Assembly: GCA_900543695.1 (NCBI GenBank)
Contig: UQSG01000001.1
Span: 62,001 to 126,000 of the forward strand
Source of the DNA: an uncultured Clostridium sp.
Lineage (GTDB): Bacteria; Bacillota; Clostridia; UBA1212; UBA1255
Direction of reading: 5' to 3'
Length of the DNA stretch: 64,000 nt
The notes beneath the pieces are model-generated. The model was not told the DNA's origin, did not search any database, and was given only the letters and a program-made list of their open reading frames with translations. A program made the translations under genes and the position numbers. How positions within the stretch are numbered: the first letter of the stretch is position 1; each line of letters begins with the position of its first letter. Shown here piece by piece: positions 8,947 through 18,508 of this stretch.

Positions 8947-11061
8947 TTATTCTGACTTACTCTTTTTAAAAAAGGAAGTATAATCGCATTCCTTGTTGCT
9001 GCATTTCAAATATTTTCCCTTTTTCCCCTGAGCGATTTCCAAATATTGTCCGCACTTGGGGCACGGATCTTTTGTCGGTATATTCCAGGAAGAAAACTTG
9101 CAGTCGGGATAATTGCTGCACGCGACATACTTCTTTCCGGTTTTTGTTTTGCGGTAAATCAGGGCATTGCCGCACAGGGGGCAATCTGCTCCAACTTCTT
9201 CGATAATCGGCTTTGTGTTTTTACACTCCGGATATCCGGGACAAGCCAGGAACTTTCCGTATTTCCCCGTTTTGATGACCATCATTTTTCCGCATTTATC
9301 GCAGGGCACATCGCTGACAGGATCTTCCAGCTTCACATGCTCCAGCTCCTGCGTTGCCTTTTCGACTTCTTTTTCAAAGTCTCCATAGAATTCCCGTACA
9401 ACATCTACCCAGACTTTGTTCCCCTGTTCTATTTTATCAAGGTTTTCCTCCATCTGCGCCGTAAACTCTACATTGACGATATCGGAGAAGCTCTTTTTCA
9501 TGATCTCGTTCACGATTCTCCCCAGCTCCGTAGGATACAGCGCTTTTTTCTCTTTTCCCACATAGCCTCTGGCCTGAATTACGGAAACCGTAGGAGCGTA
9601 CGTGCTCGGACGGCCGATCCCGTTTTCTTCCAGTGCCTTTACCAGCGTAGCTTCCGTATATCTCGGCGGAGGCTGCGTAAAGTGCTGCTCCGGTTTGATC
9701 GCCTCTACGATGACACGCTCGCGCTGCTCCAAATATGGCAGTTTGTCATCGGCGTCTTCTGCCTTTTCATCCATGGTTTCTTGATATAGCTTTGTATAGC
9801 CGGCAAATTTCACTGTCGTTCCCACCGCACGGAAGGTGTGTCCCGAGACGTCAAACTCCACCGTACAGACGCTGTAAATCGCATCCGCCATCTGGCTCGC
9901 AATAAAACGCTCATAAATCAGCTTATACAATTTGTATTGATCGCTCGTAAGCTTCTCTTTGATGTCGGCCGGTTTGTATTCGATATGAGCAGGACGGATC
10001 GCTTCATGCGCGTCCTGCGCAGCATTTTTGTTCTGATAGATTCTTCTGCGAGCAGGCAGATACGTTTCGCCGAACTCCCGCAGAATCTCCTCTTTCGCCG
10101 CAGCCGCCGCTTCGTCGGAAATCCGGGTGGAATCCGTTCTGATATATGTGACAAGGCCGGTTGGTCCTCCGGAGCCAACGCTGACACCCTCATAAAGAGA
10201 CTGTACCACCGACATGGTTTTTGATGCGGTAAATCCAAGCTTCCGGGAGGCCTCCTGCTGCAAAGTGCTCGTAATGAAAGGCGGAGGAGGCGATTTTTTC
10301 TTTTCCGTTGTTTTCACGGAGGCAACAATAAAGTCCTTGCCGAGCACATCCTGATAGACCTGATCCGCTTCCTCCTTTGTTTTCAGCTGGTGCTTCTTTC
10401 CGTTTTCTCCGAAATATTTTGCAGTAAACCGATTTGATTTCAGCGCTTTGTTCGTATTGCTGTCCTTTAAAAGCTCCGCCGTAATGGTCCAGTATTCCTG
10501 AGGGACAAAATTTTCAATTTCATCCTCGCGGTCGCAGACCAGCCGCGTTGCCACGGACTGTACGCGCCCTGCACTCAGGCCTTTTTTCACTTTCTTCCAC
10601 AGTACGGGACTGATGGAATATCCGACGAGCCGGTCCAGCACGCGTCTTGCCTGATATGCATCTACCAATTCCATATCAATCTTTCTCGGTTCCTTAAATG
10701 CCTCAGTAACCGCATTTTTCGTCACTTCGTTAAAGGTAACACGGCACACCGCGTTTTCGTCAATATCGAGTATTTTGGACAAATGCCAGGAAATTGCTTC
10801 GCCCTCCCGATCCGGGTCGGTTGCAAGAAAAACACAGTCCGCTTCTTTCGCGTCCTTTTTGAGCGCCTTAATCAGGTCTCCCTTCCCTCGGATATTCATA
10901 TACTGCGGTTTAAAATCGTGTTCTATATCGATTGCGAGCTTGCTCACCGGTAAATCTCTCAGATGCCCTACGGAGGCTTCAACTTTGTATTTTTTGCCTA
11001 AAATTCTTCCGATCGTTTTTGCCTTTGCAGGAGATTCCACGATCACTAAATATCCGGACAT
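8947..11061 (-). CDS. topA: DNA topoisomerase I
   Basis: A 704-residue type IA topoisomerase that relaxes negative supercoils. Toprim domain at the N-terminus (VIVESPAKAKTIGRIL; later TDPDREGEAISWHL with the metal-binding acids), active-site Tyr in GLVTYIRTDSTR (about residue 308), and three C-terminal four-Cys zinc ribbons (CDKCG, CPLCG and CPKCG units, about residues 578-700). All expected parts are present. It has its own candidate promoter after dprA and leads into trmFO. Confidence 0.97.
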   Translation of the reverse strand: MSGYLVIVESPAKAKTIGRILGKKYKVEASVGHLRDLPVSKLAIDIEHDFKPQYMNIRGKGDLIKALKKDAKEADCVFLATDPDREGEAISWHLSKILDIDENAVCRVTFNEVTKNAVTEAFKEPRKIDMELVDAYQARRVLDRLVGYSISPVLWKKVKKGLSAGRVQSVATRLVCDREDEIENFVPQEYWTITAELLKDSNTNKALKSNRFTAKYFGENGKKHQLKTKEEADQVYQDVLGKDFIVASVKTTEKKKSPPPPFITSTLQQEASRKLGFTASKTMSVVQSLYEGVSVGSGGPTGLVTYIRTDSTRISDEAAAAAKEEILREFGETYLPARRRIYQNKNAAQDAHEAIRPAHIEYKPADIKEKLTSDQYKLYKLIYERFIASQMADAIYSVCTVEFDVSGHTFRAVGTTVKFAGYTKLYQETMDEKAEDADDKLPYLEQRERVIVEAIKPEQHFTQPPPRYTEATLVKALEENGIGRPSTYAPTVSVIQARGYVGKEKKALYPTELGRIVNEIMKKSFSDIVNVEFTAQMEENLDKIEQGNKVWVDVVREFYGDFEKEVEKATQELEHVKLEDPVSDVPCDKCGKMMVIKTGKYGKFLACPGYPECKNTKPIIEEVGADCPLCGNALIYRKTKTGKKYVACSNYPDCKFSSWNIPTKDPCPKCGQYLEIAQGKKGKYLKCSNKECDYTSFFKKSKSE

Positions 11062-11096
11062 AAATCACTCAGCCTTTCAAAATTCAAGTGCATAAT

Positions 11097-11125
11097 ATAA
11101 TAATCACAAACCCTCGAAATGTAAA
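11097..11125 (-). promoter_or_regulatory. Candidate SigA promoter for topA
   Basis: On the minus strand TTTACA and TATTAT are 17 nt apart in the dprA-topA gap, with a leader of about 30 nt before the topA ATG. Confidence 0.5.
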
Positions 11126-11129
11126 GTTA

Positions 11130-12239
11130 TTATTTTATCAGCCTGTACGTTCCATCCCGGCCTTTCGTAACAATACCTTTTATTTCAAGCATTGTCAAGG
11201 CACTCAAAATACTTGCCGTGCTTCTGTCCGCATCTCGTACAATTTCATCAATATGATAGCTTCCCCGTTTCAGCGCCGCCGCAGCGGCCGCTTCCGCCTC
11301 TGTAAGTCCCCCGATCCATCCGCACTTTTCTGAAAGGGGCGCGGGCTGCTTCAGACCGTAATCTTCCAGGATATCAAGATAGGAAGTAACGCAGACGCCC
11401 TGATTTTTCAGCAGCTCATTGCAGCCTTCGGACTGTTCGGAACCAATATTTCCCGGTATTGCATAGACCGTTCTGTTTTGTTCATAAGCACGATCCACGG
11501 TAATCATAGCACCGCTTCTTTTGGAAGCCTCCGCTACGAGTGTGCCCAGGGTAAGTCCTGATATAATTCTATTTCTGGCCGGAAAGTGTGCTTTCAGCGG
11601 AGGCGTCCCGGGCGGATATTCGGAGAGAACGCACCCTTTTTCACAAATCTCCGCATAGAGCTTCTGATGCTCCCCGGGATAGACGACATCGGCGCCGCCT
11701 CCCAGAACGGCTATCGTATAGCCGGCTCCGGCCAAAGCCCCTTTATGCGCTTCCGCGTCGATCCCACGCGCCATTCCGCTGACAATTCCAATTCCCTGTT
11801 CCGCCAAATGCTTTGAAAACAGAAATGCATTCGTTCTTCCATACGGCGTACACCTTCTGGAGCCGACCACCGACAGCAGAAGCCGTTCTGCAACGCCGGC
11901 TGCATTCGGGAGCCTTCCCTTATAATACAATACAGTGGGGCGATTGGTCACCTGCCGGAGATAAAACGGATATTCCGGATCCTCCACCGCAGCGATCCGA
12001 ATCTCCCGTTTGTCGCATTCGTTCAAAATCCGGCAAGCCTTCATACGAAGCGAGCTGTCACACAGCCTGCAAAATAATTTTTCTTTTTTTTGCAGGATTT
12101 CCGGTATTTGCTTCCGGTCGGCAGCCCTCCACGCCTCTTCCGGCGTTCCAAACGTCTCCAAAATCAGAGCGGTGACGAAATGATTGGGCCTGCCAAGGAG
12201 GGAAAGCCAGATCCAGAACAATCTCTTGTCCGTTTCCAT
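11130..12239 (-). CDS. dprA: DNA-processing protein DprA (Smf)
   Basis: A 369-residue DprA, which loads RecA on incoming single-stranded DNA during transformation. After a helical N-terminal region comes the Rossmann-like core with VVGSRRCTPYG, SGMARGIDAEAH, TIAVLGGGADVVYP and the FPARNRIISGL motif. The C-terminus (about residues 308-369) is a winged-helix DprA_WH domain. Its ATG overlaps the comM stop by one base (TGATG), which implies translational coupling. Only two competence-related genes are seen here, so natural transformation itself cannot be concluded. Confidence 0.95.
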   Translation of the reverse strand: METDKRLFWIWLSLLGRPNHFVTALILETFGTPEEAWRAADRKQIPEILQKKEKLFCRLCDSSLRMKACRILNECDKREIRIAAVEDPEYPFYLRQVTNRPTVLYYKGRLPNAAGVAERLLLSVVGSRRCTPYGRTNAFLFSKHLAEQGIGIVSGMARGIDAEAHKGALAGAGYTIAVLGGGADVVYPGEHQKLYAEICEKGCVLSEYPPGTPPLKAHFPARNRIISGLTLGTLVAEASKRSGAMITVDRAYEQNRTVYAIPGNIGSEQSEGCNELLKNQGVCVTSYLDILEDYGLKQPAPLSEKCGWIGGLTEAEAAAAAALKRGSYHIDEIVRDADRSTASILSALTMLEIKGIVTKGRDGTYRLIK

Positions 12240-13759
12240 CAGGCCGCCTCCGAGAAAAAAGAATCCAAAAATCTGTATTGAAGCGCCTCCGCGATATCCT
12301 CCTCCGCGATGCGCTCGTGAAGCGCAAGATCTGCTATGGTCCTTGCTACCTTTAAAATCTTTTCGTAACCGCGCATACTGATGCAGGCTGCATCCGAAGC
12401 TCTACGGAGCAGCGCCTCACAGGCGCGCCCGGGATTGCAATACCGGCGGATCATGGAAGCATTGAGTTTCCCGTTCACAAAAACGTTCTCATTTCGATAT
12501 CTGTTTTTTTGGAGAGCTCTTGCTGCAATTACGCGTTCCCGGATCGCCTGCGAGCTTTCATTTGCGGTGAAGCCGCCATTCTGAAAGGGAATGCGTCTGA
12601 GCGGAACGTGAAGGTCGATCCGATCCAAAATCGGTCTGGAAATTCGGGAAAGGTACTGACGTGCCCGGAACGGCGTGCAGCTGCATTTTCCCTCTGCTTC
12701 CAGCAGCTTTCCGCAGCCGCAGGGATTTGTAGCCGCCACCAGCAAAAAGTCCGCCGGAAATTCTACGAATTCACCGCAGCGTGAAATAGAAATTTTACCG
12801 GTTTCCAGCGGCTGCCGAAGGCTTTGAATTACATTTCTGTCAAATTCCGCAAGCTCATCCAGAAACAGGACGCCTTTGTGCGCCAGACTGATTTCTCCCG
12901 GTACGGGACGGCTGCCGCCGCCAATCAATCCCGATTTTGTAATATCTGGATAAGCCGTTCGGAACGGAACCTCATTGGGAAGGAGGCTCTCCTTCCGAAG
13001 CATGCCGAGCGCGCTGTATACCGGCGCAGTCTCCAGAGCCTCTTCTCTGGTAAGGTTCGGCAGAATCCCGGGAAGTCTGCCGGCAATCATGCTTTTCCCG
13101 CAGCCCGGCGCGCCGATAAACAATACATTATGTCCGCCCGCGGCCGCAATCTCCGCAGCGCGTACAGCATGAGCCTGGCCCTTTACCTCTCGGTAATCTC
13201 CGCAGCCGCTCCGGGAAGGCGCCGGTTCTTCAGGAATCGGCCAGGCAGTCCGCTTTGAAGTCAGAATTTGAAGAACCTCCGGCAGGGACGCCGCGGGATA
13301 AATCCGGCAGGCATCCGTCAGCGCCGCTTCATCCGCATTTTCCAGAGGCACAATGCAGTTTGCAATGCCGCGCCGCGCGGCTTCCTGCATCATGGGTAAA
13401 ACACCACGCACCGGCCGCAGAAATCCGTCCAGGGAAAGTTCTCCGACAAACGCAAAGGCGTCCGTGCGTACGCCGGCACAGCTGCCGCACAGCAAGATTC
13501 CCACCGCAATTGCAAGATCGTAGCACGCGCCTTCCTTCCGGATTCCGGCCGGTGCGAGATTGACCGTGACTCTTCCCAACGGAAACGGATACCCCGAATT
13601 CTCCAGCGCAGCCCGAATTCTTCCCGCAGCCTCCCGTACCGCCATATTTCCCATACCGATAATATCGAAATCCGGCAGACCTTTGGCAATATTGATTTCG
13701 GCATCCACAGAAAAGCCCGTAATTCCGGACAGCCCGAAGGTTCTGACATGTGTCACCAT
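12239..13759 (-). CDS. comM: YifB/ComM family Mg-chelatase-like AAA ATPase
   Basis: A 506-residue ATPase with the three ComM parts: a Lon-protease-like N-terminal domain (about residues 1-170), an AAA+ core with Walker A GAPGCGKS and Walker B VLFLDELAEF followed by AATNPCGCG, and a C-terminal Mg-chelatase helical domain. ComM is a hexameric helicase that extends heteroduplex branches when foreign DNA is integrated. It is coupled to dprA by a one-base overlap. The ATG follows AAAGGGGAGAG. A 14-bp palindrome lies in the short gap before it. Confidence 0.94.
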   Translation of the reverse strand: MVTHVRTFGLSGITGFSVDAEINIAKGLPDFDIIGMGNMAVREAAGRIRAALENSGYPFPLGRVTVNLAPAGIRKEGACYDLAIAVGILLCGSCAGVRTDAFAFVGELSLDGFLRPVRGVLPMMQEAARRGIANCIVPLENADEAALTDACRIYPAASLPEVLQILTSKRTAWPIPEEPAPSRSGCGDYREVKGQAHAVRAAEIAAAGGHNVLFIGAPGCGKSMIAGRLPGILPNLTREEALETAPVYSALGMLRKESLLPNEVPFRTAYPDITKSGLIGGGSRPVPGEISLAHKGVLFLDELAEFDRNVIQSLRQPLETGKISISRCGEFVEFPADFLLVAATNPCGCGKLLEAEGKCSCTPFRARQYLSRISRPILDRIDLHVPLRRIPFQNGGFTANESSQAIRERVIAARALQKNRYRNENVFVNGKLNASMIRRYCNPGRACEALLRRASDAACISMRGYEKILKVARTIADLALHERIAEEDIAEALQYRFLDSFFSEAA

Positions 13760-13821
13760 ATTGTCTCTCCCCTTTCCGTTTTCTGTGTGACATGATATCA
13801 GATTCGGGCTGCCTGAGACAG

Positions 13822-13835
13822 ATTTCCCGGGAAAT
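13822..13835. repeat. Perfect 14-bp palindrome ATTTCCCGGGAAAT
   Basis: It sits in the 78-nt gap between nrdR and comM, 3 nt after the nrdR stop. It has no T-tract, so it is not a classical terminator, and it does not resemble an NrdR box. It may be an operator for comM-dprA. Confidence 0.4.
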
Positions 13836-13837
13836 AA

Positions 13838-14299
13838 TCAATTTTTATTTTCGCTGATAATTTTCGAAAGCTCCGCCATAAAAGTATCCACATCCTTAAA
13901 TTGTTTATATACAGAGGCGAAGCGGACATAAGCGACCTCGTCGAGCTCTTTGAGCCGCTTCATAATCATTTCTCCGATTTCCGCAGACTGAACCTCGCGT
14001 TTCATCGTATTCAGCAGCTGCTGCTCTACATCAGCCGCAAGATTTTCGGCCTGCTGCAGGGAAACGGGCCGTTTTCCGCAGGCCTTCATGACGCAGTTGA
14101 TCACCTTGTCCCGGTCGTAGATCTGTCGGGAGCCGTCTTTCTTGATCACCATCAGCGGCGTGTCTTCGATTTTTTCATACGTCGTAAAGCGGGAATTACA
14201 TTTTATGCATTCTCTTCTTCTTCTGATCGCGCTTCCTTCTTCCGTCGGCCGGGAATCGATTACCCGGTCTTCCATATGGCCGCAAAATGGGCATTTCAT
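13838..14299 (-). CDS. nrdR: Transcriptional repressor NrdR
   Basis: A 153-residue NrdR, the nucleotide-sensing repressor of ribonucleotide reductase genes. The N-terminal zinc ribbon is complete (MKCPFCGH and later CIKCNSRF), and the ATP-cone domain follows (about residues 48-138, VIKKDGSRQIYDRDKV). Length is typical. AAGGAG lies 10 nt before the ATG. The gene starts only 22 nt after the GH13 gene, at the end of the glycogen operon, an unusual address: no nrd gene is in the window. Confidence 0.97.
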   Translation of the reverse strand: MKCPFCGHMEDRVIDSRPTEEGSAIRRRRECIKCNSRFTTYEKIEDTPLMVIKKDGSRQIYDRDKVINCVMKACGKRPVSLQQAENLAADVEQQLLNTMKREVQSAEIGEMIMKRLKELDEVAYVRFASVYKQFKDVDTFMAELSKIISENKN

Positions 14300-14321
14300 A
14301 AGTGTAACACTCCTTGAATCT

Positions 14322-16073
14322 TTATAAAAACTCGGCTGTTATCGCATATCCGCCGGCTTCTTTACTGATAATATACCGTTTTTTCCTTATTTTTTCAATC
14401 CCCTCCGCGATCCGCCCGGCTGCCTTCTGCAGAAAATCCGTTCCGCGCCCAAAGCGGTCGCATACCGTCAAATAATATTTTCCGCCCGGCTCGCAGGGGC
14501 AGCGAAGCAGTGCAAACACGTTTCCGTCCTCTTCAGAAAAAAACGCGGCATCGCCTTTTACCAGCGTTCTGGAGTCCTTTCGCAGGAGGGAAAGCCCGGC
14601 GAACCATTCGATCATTTCCCGGTCCTGCGCGTTCCAGGGATACGTACGGCGGTTATCCGGATCCCTTTCTCCCTCCAGACAGGTTTCATCCCCGTAGTAT
14701 ATCAGCGGGACGCCGGGAATCGTAAACTGTATCAGAGAGAACGCTTTTACAAGGTCACGCGCAAGACGGCGGTCATCCTTTGTAATGCGGAGCATGACCG
14801 TCATCAGGCGTTCCACGTCGTGCGAGCCCGTCATATTGATCTGCGCGTAATAATTATGAACCGGATAATTTTCCCGGATCGTCTCAAAAACCGAAGCCGC
14901 GTCCTTGGCGGAAAGCGAGCCCTCCAGAAAAGAAAGAAGCGTGCTGCGAAACACGTAATTCGTATGCGTATGCAGCTCTCTTGCGGTAAAATACGTTTTT
15001 CTTTCTCCGTAGCTGATTTTATTGGAGGCGTCTTCCCATACCTCTCCGATCAGGACAGAGTCCGGCCTTTCTGCCTCCGCGGCGGCACGGATTTTCCGGA
15101 TCATCGAATCAGGCAGCTCATCCGCCACGTCAAGCCGCCAGCCCGAAATGCCCTTTCTGCTCCAGCAGCGCACGACGGAATCCGGGCCGTCCGCAATAAA
15201 ATCCAAATAGCTTTTACTGCTTTTATTGACGGCGGGCAAATCCCCGACGCCCCACCAGCAATCGTACGTTCCATCGTCTCGAAATGTATACCAGTCTTTA
15301 TACTCCGACTCCCGCGCTTTAAAATATTTGCTGTTTTTCCCGGTATGATTGAAAACGCCGTCGAGCACAATGCGAATCCCCCGGCTTTTTGCTTCCCACA
15401 GCAGAAGATCAAAGGCCTCTTCCCCGCCCAGAAGTCCATCGACTTTTTTGTAATCCGCCGTATCGTACCGGTGATTGCTTTCCGCCTCGAAAATCGGATT
15501 CAGATAAATTGCCGTACAGCCAAGCGCTTCGACATACGGAAGCTTCTCCGCAATTCCCTTTAAATTTCCTCCGTAAAATTCCCATCGCTCGATGGTGCCG
15601 TCGTCTTTTCTGAGATAGATCGGCAAATCATCCCAGCAGCCGTACAGAAAAGAATTTTTCTTATTTTGTACATTCGGATCCTCCGCTTTATAATACCGAT
15701 CGGGAAAAATCTGGTAGATTACCGTCTCCAGAAACCATTCCGGTACGGAAAGATCCTTTTCGTAAACTGTAATCTGATGCTCTTCTCCGGCTTCCTCTCC
15801 ACAGAGGGAAAATGAATAGAAATATACTCCGTATCTCTGAAGCCGCGTTCCCTCGAGATGATATTCCGCGAGCATACCGTCCTCCGTCCGGGTGACAGAA
15901 GCAGGCTCCAGAGAAAAATGCTCCCGCTCCGTTCCGGCCTCGTACCGGACGGACAGCACGGGAGCTGCCGAAGCTTCCGCAAAGACGCAGCGAAGCGTCA
16001 CGGACGTACCGCAGGGAACGGCGCCGAACGGATCTCTGTAAAACAATTCTTTTGAGCAGTGCAGGATCTTCAT
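14322..16073 (-). CDS. GH13 alpha-amylase-family hydrolase (neopullulanase/cyclomaltodextrinase-like)
   Basis: A 583-residue GH13 enzyme. An N-terminal beta domain (about 1-120) is followed by the barrel with all conserved blocks: VLDGVFNHTG, GWRLDVADELP (nucleophile Asp), LIGEVWED (acid/base Glu) and TGSHDVERL (transition-state Asp). It resembles neopullulanase-like enzymes that cut alpha-1,4 links in short maltodextrins. There is no signal peptide, so the enzyme is cytoplasmic and would fit glycogen or maltodextrin turnover. The ATG at 16073 is 3 nt after the glgP stop; a GTG at 16076 is also possible. Exact specificity is not decidable. Confidence 0.88.
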   Translation of the reverse strand: MKILHCSKELFYRDPFGAVPCGTSVTLRCVFAEASAAPVLSVRYEAGTEREHFSLEPASVTRTEDGMLAEYHLEGTRLQRYGVYFYSFSLCGEEAGEEHQITVYEKDLSVPEWFLETVIYQIFPDRYYKAEDPNVQNKKNSFLYGCWDDLPIYLRKDDGTIERWEFYGGNLKGIAEKLPYVEALGCTAIYLNPIFEAESNHRYDTADYKKVDGLLGGEEAFDLLLWEAKSRGIRIVLDGVFNHTGKNSKYFKARESEYKDWYTFRDDGTYDCWWGVGDLPAVNKSSKSYLDFIADGPDSVVRCWSRKGISGWRLDVADELPDSMIRKIRAAAEAERPDSVLIGEVWEDASNKISYGERKTYFTARELHTHTNYVFRSTLLSFLEGSLSAKDAASVFETIRENYPVHNYYAQINMTGSHDVERLMTVMLRITKDDRRLARDLVKAFSLIQFTIPGVPLIYYGDETCLEGERDPDNRRTYPWNAQDREMIEWFAGLSLLRKDSRTLVKGDAAFFSEEDGNVFALLRCPCEPGGKYYLTVCDRFGRGTDFLQKAAGRIAEGIEKIRKKRYIISKEAGGYAITAEFL

Positions 16074-16076
16074 CAC

Positions 16077-18500
16077 TTAAACGTTCCAGATTTCATCGGC
16101 ATATTTTCGGATCGTATTGTCGCTTGAGAATACGCCGGAGGCCGCCGTATTGATTACGGACATCTTATTCCAGGCGTTTCGATCCGCATACAGCGTATTG
16201 ATCCTCTCCTGGGCGCGTACGTAAGCATCAAAGTCCTTCAGTGTAAAATACGGATCGTTTTCTTCCGTGAGATGTTTGACGATCAGATCAAATTCATGCT
16301 GCGGCGCCAGTCCGAAATATCCCTCCTGCAGCTGCCGCAGAAGCCTCTGCAGGCGCGGATCCGAGCGAATCACCTCTGCTGCGCTGTAGTTCCCGTTTTT
16401 CTGATATGCAATCACTTCGTCGGAACGGAGTCCGAACAAAACAATATTTTCGTCTCCGACCTCCCTGTGGATCTCCACGTTCGCGCCGTCCAGCGTCGCC
16501 ACGGTCACGGCGCCGTTCATCATAAATTTCATATTTCCCGTCCCGGAGGCCTCTTTCGATGCCGTAGAGATCTGCTCGCTGACCTCGCCTGCAGGGATCA
16601 TACGCTGCGCCAGGCTCACGCCATAGTTCGGCATGAAAACAACCTTCAGCTTTTGGCTCACGGAAGAATCGCGGTTAATTCTGTCCGCTACGGTACAGAT
16701 CAGCTTAATCGTGTTCTTCGCCAGAAGATAGCCCGGGAAAGCCTTTGCGCCAAATATAAATGTCCGGGGGATCATGTCCAGAGCCGGATTGTCACAGAGC
16801 CGGTTGTATAAATCCATGATATGCAGGATATTCAGCAGCTGCCGTTTATACATGTGGAGCCGCTTGACCTGAATATCGAAAACAGAGGAAGGATCCGCAG
16901 CAATGTCATATTTCTCTTTGATGAACGCGGCAAGCTGTTCTTTTTTTGTGCGTTTGACCGCCGCCGCCCGTTCCAGGAACGCGCTGTCCTCCGCCCAGCG
17001 CCGGAGCGTTCCCAGCTCCGACGGATGCAGCTGCCAGTCCGTACCGATCGTTTCGTTAATCAGATCGGAGAGCTCCGGATTTGCTTCCAGAAGCCAGCGC
17101 CGGTGGCTGATTCCGTTCGTTTTGTTGTTGAATTTTCCGGGGTAAAATTCATGGAAATTCTTCAGCTCCTGGTTCTTTAAGATCTCGGTATGCAGCTCTG
17201 CCACGCCGTTCACGCTGTGGCTTCCCACAATGGAAAGGTAAGCCATTTTCACGACGCCGTCCTGGATCACGGACATGGCGTTCAATCTGTTCCAATCGCC
17301 GTTGTACCGCCTGGAAATCTCCGCTGTAAAACGGCGGTTAATTTCCTCTACAATCATATAAATCCGCGGGAGCAGCTTCCGGAACATCCGTACGTCCCAT
17401 TTTTCCAGAGCCTCCGCCAGAATTGTATGATTGGTGTAAGCGGCCGTCTGAACCGTAACGTTCCATGCGGTATCCCAGCTCAGTCCTTCTTCGTCCATCA
17501 GGATTCGCATCAGTTCCGGAATGGCCAGGGCGGGATGCGTATCGTTGATATGAATCGCGGCATAACGATGCAGCTCGGAGGGGGAAACCCCGTTCTGTTT
17601 CATGCGGCGGAGAATGCTCTGTACGCCGGCGCTTGTAAAAAAGTATTCCTGCTTCAGCCGGAGCAGCTTGCCCCGTTCTGTAGAATCGTCGGGATACAGC
17701 ACATTTGTAATCGCGTTCACAGCGGTCTGGCTTTCTGTCGCTTTTTCGTAATCGCCCTTGCTGAACATGGCAAAGTCAAAGCCCGGGCCATCCGTTTCCG
17801 CGCTCCAGAGGCGCAGCGTATTGACCGTTCCGTTGCGGAAGCCGGGAACCGGCATATCGTATGGCACTGCCAGAATCGGCTCATAGTCCTGATATTCCAC
17901 GCTCAGCCTCCCGTCCGGGCCTCCTCCCCAGTTCATTCGAACCGTTCCGCCGAAGCGTACCATGCAAGCCTCATCGTCTCGCCGTGTTTCCCACACATTT
18001 TTGATCTTGAGCCAGTTATCCGGGCTTTCAATCTGGTATCCATTTCTGATCTGCTGCTCGAACAGACCGTACCGGTAGCGGATTCCGATCCCGGTGCCGG
18101 CAATCCCCAGGGATGCCATGGAATCAAGGAAGCAGGCCGCAAGCCTGCCAAGGCCGCCGTTGCCCAGACCCGCGTCCGGTTCAATTTCCTCGAGCCTGGA
18201 AAGCTCCGTTCCGAATTCTCTAAGTCCTTCTTCAACAACCGATTTAATTCCCAGATTGATCAAAGCCGCGTCCATCAGTCTTCCGATGAGAAATTCCATG
18301 GAAAAATAAAAAACCTGCTTTCGTTTTTCCGTCTCGTATTTCACGTCGGTGTCGTGCCAGGCGCCGGCCATATAATCCATCAGCAGCGAGCCCAGGGCAA
18401 GATATTTCAAGGTATCCCCTGCATCCTCCACAGCTTCGCGGTACAGAGAAATCATTTTTCTTTTAAAGTCTTTTATAAATTTTTCTTTATCCAGATTCAT
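16077..18500 (-). CDS. glgP: Glycogen/starch/alpha-glucan phosphorylase
   Basis: An 807-residue GT35 phosphorylase that releases glucose-1-phosphate from the ends of glycogen. The PLP-binding region EASGTGNMKFMMNGA carries the Schiff-base Lys, followed by VATLDGANVEI. The N-terminal part has EPDAGLGNGGLGRLAACFLDS, a hallmark of the family. Length is as expected. The gene starts 8 nt after glgA, so synthesis and breakdown genes are co-transcribed. Confidence 0.97.
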   Translation of the reverse strand: MNLDKEKFIKDFKRKMISLYREAVEDAGDTLKYLALGSLLMDYMAGAWHDTDVKYETEKRKQVFYFSMEFLIGRLMDAALINLGIKSVVEEGLREFGTELSRLEEIEPDAGLGNGGLGRLAACFLDSMASLGIAGTGIGIRYRYGLFEQQIRNGYQIESPDNWLKIKNVWETRRDDEACMVRFGGTVRMNWGGGPDGRLSVEYQDYEPILAVPYDMPVPGFRNGTVNTLRLWSAETDGPGFDFAMFSKGDYEKATESQTAVNAITNVLYPDDSTERGKLLRLKQEYFFTSAGVQSILRRMKQNGVSPSELHRYAAIHINDTHPALAIPELMRILMDEEGLSWDTAWNVTVQTAAYTNHTILAEALEKWDVRMFRKLLPRIYMIVEEINRRFTAEISRRYNGDWNRLNAMSVIQDGVVKMAYLSIVGSHSVNGVAELHTEILKNQELKNFHEFYPGKFNNKTNGISHRRWLLEANPELSDLINETIGTDWQLHPSELGTLRRWAEDSAFLERAAAVKRTKKEQLAAFIKEKYDIAADPSSVFDIQVKRLHMYKRQLLNILHIMDLYNRLCDNPALDMIPRTFIFGAKAFPGYLLAKNTIKLICTVADRINRDSSVSQKLKVVFMPNYGVSLAQRMIPAGEVSEQISTASKEASGTGNMKFMMNGAVTVATLDGANVEIHREVGDENIVLFGLRSDEVIAYQKNGNYSAAEVIRSDPRLQRLLRQLQEGYFGLAPQHEFDLIVKHLTEENDPYFTLKDFDAYVRAQERINTLYADRNAWNKMSVINTAASGVFSSDNTIRKYADEIWNV

Positions 18501-18508
18501 TGATTCTG

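Noticed and set aside
17190..18503. Long plus-strand frame (437 codons) opposite glgP
   Set aside because: Antisense to a secure phosphorylase gene; the translation is rich in His, Arg and Cys with no motif.
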